Positions 12,001 to 21,442 of a DNA stretch of 64,000 nucleotides are shown in pieces. The translations under genes and the position numbers were made by a program. Every line of letters starts with the position of its first letter. Position 1 is the first letter of the stretch. The stretch is from Rosellinia necatrix (lineage: Eukaryota > Ascomycota > Sordariomycetes > Xylariales > Xylariaceae): contig JAGYVD010000005.1 of assembly GCA_021209875.1 (NCBI GenBank), positions 496,001 to 560,000 of the forward strand, read 5' to 3'. The notes beneath the pieces are model-generated. The model ran no database searches and was not told the origin of the DNA. It saw only the letters and a program-made list of their open reading frames with translations.

Positions 12001-13221
12001 GGGGAAAGGTTGAAATATTTATAGCCCAGTTCACAATATATTGCAGCACCCCCTGCCTCTCAAGAGACGATATTGAAAGATTGATTGGTATTCTTATTAA
12101 GAGCAACGTCAGTTAGCCTTTTACGTCGTTTATGTTTATTTTTATTTTTTTTAATTGATTTTACAACCTTACCATGTCTTGATCGCCTAGTTCTTTAACA
12201 GCATGTGTGATACGAACTGCAGTTGGAAGCGTAAGGACGACTTATCTCCAACGGAACCGTTATTGTTACCTCCCAAATACAAACGATTCACCTCGATACG
12301 TGATATCTACGCGCGATCGGTTGCTGCAAACAATAATCGCCCTAACACAAATATAACTAACTAAGCTTAAACAAGCATGAAAGAGTGTTTCTATTCTGGA
12401 CTGTCCGAATGAATGCAACGAAGGTGTCCGGCGAGACATGGATGAAACCATGAAGAAATGTCGTGATGCGCCAATTGAGGGTCGTTTAAAGGAGCCTACA
12501 GTATTACTGTCGGCACGTTCATACGTAGGACAAGGCTCAACCTTGCGACACACAGTGTATGCAATCGCTCCCTCAGAAGATGAATACGCCTCAGGATTAC
12601 AACCACTTGGCTAAGTAAAATTTCAATTAGCAATAGATTTTACTCTGTTAGTAGTCAGGCCAATGGATCACATAGCGAGGTACCAGCTACCCTAGGGGGT
12701 AGCTCTAAGGGCGTAATTGTGTATATAAGGACTGAAGGCCTCCCACCTAGATGGTAGGCCCAGGAATCAATAATATTGAGCCCTACCCCTATACTTGGCT
12801 ATCTACCTGCTACCCAGCTGCTACCCCATAGTGACTAGACCTCACTCTGGGCAATCCTAACATGACAAGATTTTACTCTGTTAGTAGGGATAGTGTGGGT
12901 CAAATTTGGCCGCCACGCAAGTTATTGTTGAAATCGTCCCCAAAGGGATGCATATAAAGGCTTACTACCTCCCACGATATTTTCAGACATACTAGACACA
13001 TGAACGCTACCCCTAGCTTAACTTTACAGCGTGAAGAGAACGAATTGCCGGATAGATGATATGACGACTTCTAGCTGGCGATTGGGCGTATCTAGAGTTA
13101 TCATCAGCTAACAGGATAGCGGATAAAACATTGAAGAACGAGTGATTCAGTAAGCATCATAGACTAATAGAAATTCGTTATTTTTACTCTAGGCTGTGCT
13201 GTCGAGTGACAAGAAATGTGT
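12001..13221. other. Gene-free gap with repeat remnants
   Basis: About 1.2 kb between P450 2 and the NACHT-ankyrin gene. No open frame looks real. The middle holds a diverged tandem repeat, listed separately. The rest is AT-rich. Confidence 0.5.
12634..13000 (+). repeat. Diverged tandem repeat, promoter-like units
   Basis: Two units about 230 bp apart begin with the same 20-base word starting AGATTTTACTCTG (12636 and 12868 regions). Each later carries a TATA-like word (GTATATAAGG near 12720, GCATATAAAGG near 12950) followed by a CCTCCCAC word. The intervening parts have drifted. This could be two LTR-type fragments or a decayed duplication. No reading frame is attached. Confidence 0.45.
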
Positions 13222-16200
13222 TCAAAACCCATGGATATTATGACCATGTTTCCTTGCCAGCTGCGACGGTGTCAGCCCCTCGCTGTTAACCAGAGCCTGA
13301 TTCGCGTGCCCCTTCAGCAATAGAGCGCCAATAATAACTTTATTTCCACTTACAACCGCCTCGTGCAATGGCGTGTTTTTCTTTTTATTCGCGAGGTCCA
13401 CATTGGCGTTCTTCGAGATGAGATACAGGACGACGTCTTCGTGCTGTTGGACCACGGCCCGATGCAGCGCCGCACAGCCCTGTCGGTCGACGGCGTCGAT
13501 CTTGCTTTTACCCTGTAGCAATGCCGCAACAAGCTTCACCTTTCCAGCGGAAGCGGCTTCGTGCAGAGCTGTTCGGCCTTCGTTATTTCGCATTGTTACT
13601 AGTTTCGCATTCCACAACAGGAACGACGGAACAAGTTCTTCGTGGCCCTCCACCACAGCCAAATGTAATGCGGTCGCGCCGGTATTATCTTGTACGGATG
13701 GATCTGCCCCTTTCTGAAGCAGAAGCCATATAAGGAGGTTGTGGCCTTCCTTAGCGGCTAGATGTAAAGGGGTAAACCCATGCTTTGTTTGCGCGTTGAT
13801 ATCGGCACCACTTTCTAGCAGTAACCATACAATGGTCTTGTTGCCGCACTCCTTCCAGACCTCGACCGCCACATGTAACGGTGTGGTGTTTTTAGAGTCA
13901 ACAGCATTAACGTTGGCCCCAGCTTCGAGCAAGGCAAATACTGCTTTCCCATGGCCATACCGGATTGCCTCTTTCAGAGCGGTCTCTCTATGAGGGCCTA
14001 CGCCATCGAGTGGGACTCTTTCCTTCGCCAAGAGACTTATAAACTCGTATTTTCCCTCCCGGGCTGCCCACAATAACAGTGTCCAACCGTCTTGACTTGA
14101 ACTGTGAAATGATGCTTTTTCCCGAATCAGGAGCTCCACGATCCTGCTGTTCCCCTTATGAGCGGCCCATCGCAACGCTGTCCAGCCGTCCTTATCATGG
14201 GCGTCGATTTTATCATTGTTTTGGAGCAGCATCCGAACCAGGTCCTCATACCCGTTGGATGCTGCCCACCGAAGAGGCGTCCAACCGTAGATATCTTCGA
14301 TTTGAGTATCTGCTCTCTTGGACTCTAGTATTATCCTCACCGATTCGTAGTCATCGTTCATTGTCGCCTTGTGCAGCGCTGTTCTCTTTAAGCTATCTCT
14401 CGTGTCCAAGTCGGCGCCCTTGTCTATTAGCACTTTCAAGACCCTGATACGACCGTAAAATGCAGCCCAGTGAACCGCAGTCTCGCCATTACTAGTCTGT
14501 GCGTTCAGCACAACCCGCCTTTCTTTCTCAATCATGTCTCTGGCAAGTCTAGAAAGGTCAAAGTACGCTGCCATGTGTAATCCTGCCACCCCCTTTTCTG
14601 TTCTGAAGCGAGGTTCGCTCATGGCTTGCAAGGCAATTGCCAGTTTGGCTCCGTCCTCGAGGAACTCGCACGCCTTCCGGCGGACCTGGCCCTGAGCGGA
14701 CCGGAATACATGGTGGCCCCAATAATCTGCTGCATAATTGAGAAAGGGATATTTATTCCTCCTTGTTTGCGCCTCACTGTCTGTACGAGACATTGGGCGT
14801 AATTTCGTAAATGACAGGTAGGTGAGGCATATCTCTGCCATTTCAGAATGAAAACGGTGAAGCTCCAGGATAGGGGTTTGTTCCAGATATCTAGTAGCTG
14901 TGTAATGAGCCAGGCGCACAATCCTAGTCCCGGTGTCCACGACAACGATTCCCGCGCAGACGGCCGTCACATTCTCTTCGGTAACTGGGATGAAGTCCTG
15001 GATGTCTGTGTTGCCAATCTTAATGCTAACAGCATGGAGAAGCTCCTGGATTTTCAAAGGTCTCCCGGCAAGGACCAGCCATTTTAGACATCGTAAGGCC
15101 AACGCCTGCTTCGATGGGTCTAAGAGGAATATCCTCTCTAAAGTCCGTTTGTAAACATCGTCAGGAGTCTCTGGAAGCGCTTTTACGCAATCTTTAAATT
15201 CAGATGGTGACATCCTTAGAAGGAAGTCCATGTGTAATTGCGCCAGAAGGAACCTAGGTTATGTTGATTTAGCTTATTTCATTATTTTCTGAAGTAAGAA
15301 GAATAATCCGATAGAACGATAGAATGAAGGAGGTAATGCTCATGGAGTCTTACATTCCTTTGCAGCGTTCGACAATCTGACCAAAGATGTATTCTCGGAA
15401 TTTTTGCTTCGAGAATATTGATTGAAGATCATCATGATCGACAACACGGCCATGAAGGTACTGTAGAAGGTCCTCCTGCTTTGCAAGAACGTCAATATGG
15501 TATTGTCCCTGTGCTTCTCGTTTTATCTGCGAATCCGGCCTCGTGGTGAAGAGCATGTGGGTGTTTGAGGGAAAGAAGTGAAGGGATTTCAAGAGTTCTG
15601 ATCTTGTGTGATTCCGATCCTCGTTCTGGCACTCATCTAGAGCGTCAATGATTATATAGACTCGCGACATGGTCCGTATCTCTGCGATTAGAATCTACTT
15701 AAGGTCAGCGCCTAGATCACTTCTCAACCCCCACCGGTCCAAACAAGCATGGACAGTGGTATTCTATGATACGAAGGATGATTCGAGATATTGATATCTT
15801 ACAAACCTTCCGGTACTCAGCCGTACTTGGATACATCATTGTCGCTTCCCAAGTCTCGAAAGCCTTTTGTGCTTCATTAGTAAAGCTGCTAAGCTGCTGT
15901 ACTAACTGCGCGAGTAAAGAGGAGTAAAGATTCCGTAATGAGTATTTCTCCTGATCCTTGAAATCAAAATATATGAAGAGACATATACTATCTGGAGGAC
16001 GTGGCCTAGAACGGAGGTGCTCGATTACAACCGATCTAGAAAGCTGAGCGACCACGTCTTTTAAGTTTTAGGGTCATAAGGCAGACATACGCAAGCACGG
16101 TCTTGCCAGCACCGACTTTGCAATTGATTATGTTAGCCAGTGTCCTATGGGCGAAATATAGTCACTTTAGTCTACTTACGGATGCCAGAGCACAGCAGCG

Positions 16201-16441
16201 TTGGTGGATCGTCATCATCAGAGTTCGCCTGCCAATCCCTCCAAGAGTTAAAATCAGGATAATCCAATAGCCACTTCCATGTATCTGGTGTTTTCTTCGC
16301 CACTTCGAAAGTGTCACGATGCTTTTCATCGAATCTAATCGGTGATGATTTTGATAGCCATTCCGGGATGGTCCAGCGCGATCTAGCGCCATCTGCAGTC
16401 GTAAGGGTCAAGCGAATGTTATGAGGCTGCAAAGAAAACAT
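13222..16441 (-). CDS. NACHT-ankyrin NLR-like receptor
   Basis: Predicted 962-residue STAND protein from five exons: 16441-16180, 16115-16091, 16035-15807, 15694-15354 and 15253-13222 (2889 nt, in frame). The N-terminal about 85 residues end WLLDYPDFNSW, the usual lead-in to a fungal NACHT. The P-loop LGAGKTVLASVVIEHL is assembled over a 25-nt exon. Walker B is RVYIIIDALDEC, and sensor-like TTRPDSQI follows. After a winged-helix region (LKWLVLAGRPLKIQELLHAVS) come about 13 ankyrin repeats plus a partial last one. Repeats are clearly diverged, unlike the near-identical repeats of some hypervariable fungal NLRs. No HET, HeLo, Pfs or lipase effector domain is visible ahead of the NACHT, so the N-terminus may be short, or an upstream exon was missed. 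Such proteins act in cytosolic self/non-self or immune-like signalling. HET-type genes lie within 13 kb. Confidence 0.85.
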
Positions 16442-17711
16442 ACAATGATAATGTTTGTTTTCTATGATCCAGCGTTAGATAAAGTAAGATGCCATGAATA
16501 TAGGCGACTTATTAGCCAGATTTTTTGTAATCTCTAAACTTAGTCTACCACCTACCATATGTTATTCCTCCTTCGTTGTGAATGGTGTGGGCAAAAACTG
16601 CCTGATGAGGATGATTTGCTCGGACGGAGCTCTGTCGATCATCAAAATCGCCCACTTTCTGATCCGCCTCACCATGGAAGGGGGCAGTCCTATTAAAACG
16701 ATAAGTTATACATTACCCCCAAGTTAATTCATCGAATTGATGAAGCCATACTCGCCGCGTCGTATTTCTTCGGGGACACTCATCACCGCACCTTCTACAA
16801 CTCATAAGGCCTTGTAGCAGAATTGATGCTTGAGTATCACTGCAATCGCCTTGCGACGTGGGATACCTCTGGGACTGCCGAAGGGATAGCTACCAAGGTA
16901 TGTAGGTGGAAGATTTTGGGCAAACTTGGTCAGCAGTGCATGCACGCGTGTACAGCGACCTATACAGGTTAGGCTGGGGGAGTTCGCACAACGGTCACAT
17001 ACATTCACCAATCTGGAGCCTCGCGGAGTGCCTCGTCACTCTTGATTATGAAGATCTTATTATGGCATGGAAGATGCCGAGCGAAGCGAATGCGCCTACA
17101 TGCATGCACATCGCCTCTGATCGTTCCTAACATCACAACCCTTGCACCGAGCCACTGCAAGCAACCAGGACTTCGATTTTAGCCCTCAATGTAACACTGG
17201 GTGGGTTATCTTGCTTGTATTGTATGCGCTTTTCACTACGGGCGCAAAAAGACGAGGGATACATAACCTCGGATACCTTCACGGCCGAAGGAAAGATGAG
17301 ATCCGACCCAAATCGGAGAAAGCCGTCACAGTGACCAAAAGCAGTCCGTCATAATATGGACGTGGCGCAAACTATGGTATGCATACCCCCAAAGGCCCAG
17401 TGTACGCCGTAGAATGGGCACCAGACGGGCTCGCATAAGTCGTGCGCGCCGAATACAGGGGTGGGCAGATGTGGAAAAAAGGCAGCGCGGCGGTTCGCGA
17501 ACTAATACTTGCTGCTCCCCCTACAGAGACAGGCACCAGGGCGATTCCACATTATTTTAGCAGTGTCAGATCCAATGGTACCAGTACCTGAAGGCTAACA
17601 TATTCCTTGTCGAATATTATATATCATTCAAAAGATATAAGATACAAATCAGCCTGCTTCTTTGTTGTCTAAGCCTGAAAATTCTAGTATCGACGTCCGA
17701 GAACCGCGACG
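16442..17711. other. Intergenic, no firm gene
   Basis: Divergent promoter region of the NACHT-ankyrin gene and the coiled-coil gene. A plus-strand open frame at 16494-16727 is not convincing. An unrecognised N-terminal exon of the NACHT gene on the minus strand cannot be excluded. Confidence 0.4.
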
Positions 17712-19370
17712 ATGGACTCCAAACGCCGCGTCTCATTTGCCGACAATTACCGTCCCCCACATGTCAGGGTGGTGGTGAATGGACAAGAGATATCATCAGA
17801 AAATGAAGTTGCCGAAGAAGAGGAAGAATGGTCCGACGACTCCGAATATTACGAAGAACCGTCGGATCCTTCACGCCATGAGGTTTCACAAAACCACAAG
17901 GATTTCGACGCATTGCAAAAACGAAAGGTAGTGAGGTTTAAAACTCAGCCGGGCCTCGACTATGCGCCAGATACGGATGATGGAGGCTATGATCGATGCC
18001 CGTCGAACAATACACCTAGGGCTTCTCGCAGGCAACCAAACATGTCATATAATTCTCCCGGAGGGCAAACCGTTCCATATGGATCCCCCTTTACTACAAG
18101 TCCATTCATGCACTACCCTAGACAACAGCATGATTCTGGCTCCCAATACTGCCCATTCCATGGACAATGTATCCCCCCTTCCCCACAGGCGTATTCCTCG
18201 GCTTATGCAGAAGTTGAGATTGTTAGGCAAGAGCTGGAAGACATGAAGATGGAAAACAGGGAAAAGGAGATGCGGAGGATGTCAGCCAAACTACGAGCGG
18301 AAGAGGATCGTAAGAAGAAGAAAAGAGCGGCAATTGAGCGAAGGAGAAAGGCGAGGGAGCAGGAAGAGGCCGAAAAGGCAAATGAGTTCAAGATTCAACA
18401 AATAAAAGCCGAATATGACAAGAAATTAGAGAGCTTGTCAGCAGCCGCGAAACAACGCGACCAAACAGCCGACCTCCATAGCATTCTAAGCAAGATTCTC
18501 CCTCCCCAGCCAGCTAGTCAATTTGGACATGGCTGTGGACCAGGCTGTGGCCACAATGCCCAAGACAAACAAGCGCACGACATATCCATGATAATGAGGA
18601 GGCTTGATTCCCTAGCAGCACCGGAACGACAAACCCCTCCTATGAGATGGTATGATGCACAAGGGCCGCCATTCCCATACTACAATGATCGACACTTGGT
18701 TGATGATCGTCCCAACGACCTCAGGCAGTACCTATACAAATTCATGAATGCGATGCATTCCTACCAGCAATGGCCAGTGGATCTATTTGGCGCCGGAGAA
18801 TACTACTACCCACACCATGGACCCTCATCATCGGAACCTCTATACGCGCTTCATGGCGCACCCCAGCTGGGGATGACCCGAAAGACGCGTGGAGACGGTG
18901 GGGGAGGGCCCCAGGCCAAGGGCCGGCCACCTTCTCCAGCTGTCTTTTCGGGCGTCAAGGAGCCAGAGCCCCCCAAGACTGTAGAAAGGCGGCGAAGGAA
19001 CAACTACCCCAAGGGCTTGCCGCCGGCAACAATGGCGGGTAACTCCGTCGACGGAGCCCGGAGAGCGACGGAGAACTCGTCCAGGAGGCGGGTACCGCGA
19101 CGGGCGCCCCGCGAAGAGCTCGAGGAGGCGAGAGAGAACAGGAACGCCGCTAGACGGAACCTATTCAATAGCAACAGAACGGCAGTGCGCCGAACCGACT
19201 ACGTGGAGTATGGTGCAGACACGGACCATTCATCCAACGCCTCAGACGAAACGGACGAGTCCACGGGAGAGCGCAAACGCTGGCCGCGCTTATACCGCGT
19301 CAAGCCAGACGCACGGTTTAGGCGAGAAGAAGTATTCCCAGCCAGAGCAGGCCCAAGAGCCCTACGATGA
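17712..19370 (+). CDS. Hypothetical charged coiled-coil protein
   Basis: Single-exon frame of 552 codons that I do not recognise. Visible parts in order: an acidic stretch at about residues 35-55 (AEEEEEWSDDSEYYEE); a Pro/Gly/Tyr-rich part with a Cys-His cluster (YCPFHGQC, near 145); a strongly charged helix rich in Glu, Lys and Arg at about 170-240, likely a coiled coil; a second Cys-rich spot (HGCGPGCGH, near 273); and an Arg-rich disordered C-terminus. The paired Cys/His clusters could bind a metal, but they fit no named finger. There are no membrane segments or signal peptide. It sits between the NLR-like gene and the serine hydrolase gene. Uniform codon use and the long frame make it a probable real gene. 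Confidence 0.65.
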   Translation: MDSKRRVSFADNYRPPHVRVVVNGQEISSENEVAEEEEEWSDDSEYYEEPSDPSRHEVSQNHKDFDALQKRKVVRFKTQPGLDYAPDTDDGGYDRCPSNNTPRASRRQPNMSYNSPGGQTVPYGSPFTTSPFMHYPRQQHDSGSQYCPFHGQCIPPSPQAYSSAYAEVEIVRQELEDMKMENREKEMRRMSAKLRAEEDRKKKKRAAIERRRKAREQEEAEKANEFKIQQIKAEYDKKLESLSAAAKQRDQTADLHSILSKILPPQPASQFGHGCGPGCGHNAQDKQAHDISMIMRRLDSLAAPERQTPPMRWYDAQGPPFPYYNDRHLVDDRPNDLRQYLYKFMNAMHSYQQWPVDLFGAGEYYYPHHGPSSSEPLYALHGAPQLGMTRKTRGDGGGGPQAKGRPPSPAVFSGVKEPEPPKTVERRRRNNYPKGLPPATMAGNSVDGARRATENSSRRRVPRRAPREELEEARENRNAARRNLFNSNRTAVRRTDYVEYGADTDHSSNASDETDESTGERKRWPRLYRVKPDARFRREEVFPARAGPRALR

Positions 19371-20040
19371 TCCTCCTAGGCACCTGCCATTCGTGCGGCC
19401 TCTGAATGTCAATTTTAGGACTTCAAAGTACGGCCGCATCGGTACTAACTAGAGAGTTGAATAGCTTACGCGACAAGCTATGTGTATATAGCCCATGACA
19501 AGTGGCCATAAATAGGGGTAATCCCAAGGGCGGAGGGGAGTTAAGTTACAAGCGCAATGATGATTCCAATTGACTCATCGGCTCATCGACAAACGAGGCC
19601 GTGAGACGCGTTAGGACTGATGGATTGAAAATTTCGACATAGAAAAGGCTACTTATGGATATGCAACGATATGGTTGTATAAGTACATGAAGTATTTCAA
19701 ATGATGACTAGAATCTTCTAGGGAAAACAAAATAGGACGTATAGTATAGCTAAGCACGTCATGTATCTACACAATCATATGCTATGTAGTAGATACACGC
19801 TATTTTGTAGGTCCAGATGGCCGGTGTTGATTTCCAGCATTGCTAATATGAAACACGTTGATGCCTTGCGCCTATGTAGCGTTGTGGTATACGGCTGTAT
19901 TTCTTTTCCCGTGGCATAAGGCAGCCATGGCTGCAGACGTTTTGCCAACGCATACATGGCATAAGCTGACGAGCTAGGTACATGCCTTAAGTACTCTTCG
20001 TTCATTTGGCCCCATGCCCCCCCGTTCCCCCCTCTCCCTG
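19371..20040. other. Intergenic, 3' side of two convergent genes
   Basis: Downstream of both the coiled-coil gene and the minus-strand hydrolase gene. No supported gene. Confidence 0.4.
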
Positions 20041-20130
20041 CGACGTTCCCTCCTCTCTCCCCGCGACGTTCCCTCCTCTCTCCCCGCGACGTTCCCTCCT
20101 CTCTCCCCGCGACGTTCCCTCCTCTCCCCG
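20041..20130 (+). repeat. Minisatellite, 23-bp unit, four copies
   Basis: Head-to-tail copies start at 20041, 20064, 20087 and 20110. The unit begins CGACGTTCCCTCC and ends CTCTCCCCG; the fourth copy is 21 bp, missing one CT step. Copies are otherwise identical. The array ends 43 bp past the stop of the minus-strand serine hydrolase, so it probably lies in its 3' untranslated region. Confidence 0.95.
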
Positions 20131-20173
20131 CGACTATCCAGTCTAGATCTAGCACGAAATCCTATGGCTCTGC

Positions 20174-21442
20174 TCATGAGCTTCCAAATACTAGGTTACC
20201 TTGAATGATCTGGTTCCCATTCGCTATGACGGACTGGGTGATATTTCCCCAAATCGTGATAGCGCCACCGGTTTCCCTGCCCTCATCATCTGCCCTCCTT
20301 GTGTCTTTCCGCCCTTCTCCAAGCCCAAGACCACTGCTGCGTTCCCTCTGCGCGTCACACACTCCTCCCTTGTCGTGGTGGCCGTCGACGGCCTCCTCCG
20401 CCACCTGGGCAATCCATCTGCGTAGCTCTCCCAGCACGCTGATGAAGCCCGGGTCATCCGCAGATGCGAACCTGGCAATGTTCCTGTGATCGGCGTGAAT
20501 GCCAATCGCCGGGTAGCCGTGAAGGGTAGCAGATTCACTAGGGACAATCTCGCTCATGCCCATCAGCGGGAGCTCCTCGTAGAAGCAGGTGATCTCTAGC
20601 GCCCGTGTGCCGTCCTTGCACTGCGAGCGCAGCAGCTCCTGAAACCCCTTCTGAATCCTAGACAGCACTTCTGAGTCCCTCTGCAACACGCCGACAATCC
20701 GCTGGTTAGTCCTAGCCGTTGCCAGGCCGGCGAAACCTACGAGCCGTCGCCCCATATCAGCCAGATCTACGCCGTAGTGTGGCGTGCCCAGGAAGAGAAT
20801 AGCCCAAGTGCAGTCTAGAATCTGCCTCAGATGTGGCTCTGGACTAGTGCGAGACGACAGCAGCGCATCCTTCACCACCAACCCCCCAAGACTATGCGCG
20901 ATGAAGATAAGCGGCCTGGCCTCCTAATTCAGTGTCAATGAATACCGGGCTTGCAGAAAGTATACTACCGAGACTTTCCTTCCCTCCCAGGTGAAAACTT
21001 ACGTCTGCACTTCTGCAGCACGATAAAGCAGAAAGCAGGTTGTTGGAGTGCTGTCCGATGGTGTTTCCAGAGACGCCACGCCAGAAACCAATGACGGAGG
21101 CGTCGTATCCGAAGGTAAGGACCCTAGCCTCTGGTAGCTGGGGGGGTAGTATTGTTTTCGGCCAGGGTTCACTGCTCTGGTCCGAGGACCATGTGTGATC
21201 CCTATGGCCGGTGATTCCATGTATGAACACAAGGCTGGTAGGACTTTAGCATGGCGATGAGGGGACAAACAAGTGCATCTATGCAGATATAGCATGACTC
21301 ACTCGACTTTGGCATGGCACGGCTCGTGAAGGACCTTAATACCACACTTGGGCCCGGCTGCTATGACACCTCTAGTCCCTTTCCAGCTACCCTTCCAACT
21401 GTCGCTGAACGACCGCCCCTCGCTCCGCAGCTTGAAAGTCAT
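20174..21442 (-). CDS. SERAC1/SesB-like serine hydrolase with C-terminal amyloid-like motif
   Basis: Predicted 373-residue alpha/beta hydrolase from three exons: 21442-21303, 21234-21003 and 20923-20174 (1122 nt, in frame). The fold opens with LVFIHGITGH (strand and oxyanion region). The nucleophile elbow is AHSLGG with Ser near residue 135, LGTPHYG follows, and ADHRNIARF carries the likely catalytic His. This is the pattern of SERAC1-like and fungal SesB lipase-like domains. A polar, Gly-rich linker leads to a final block of about 30 residues (ITIWGNITQSVIANGNQ, then IIQGNLVF). It is rich in Asn, Gln, Gly and beta-branched residues, with repeated Gly-Asn steps. That is the character of fungal NLR-effector amyloid motifs such as the sigma motif known in SesB. 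Motif identity is inference. If right, the protein would be a lipase effector triggered by an NLR carrying a matching motif. Confidence 0.8.

Noticed and set aside
13222..14560. High-identity ankyrin repeats as in hypervariable NLRs
   Set aside because: Adjacent repeats differ at most positions, so there is no sign of recent repeat shuffling.
16494..16727. Plus-strand frame between the NLR-like and coiled-coil genes
   Set aside because: No splice partners or family likeness, and neither strand gives a clear N-terminal extension of the NLR gene.
19775..20177. Arg/Glu/Gly-rich minus-strand frames
   Set aside because: They are produced by translating the 23-bp minisatellite; 23 is not a multiple of three, so all frames stay open by chance.
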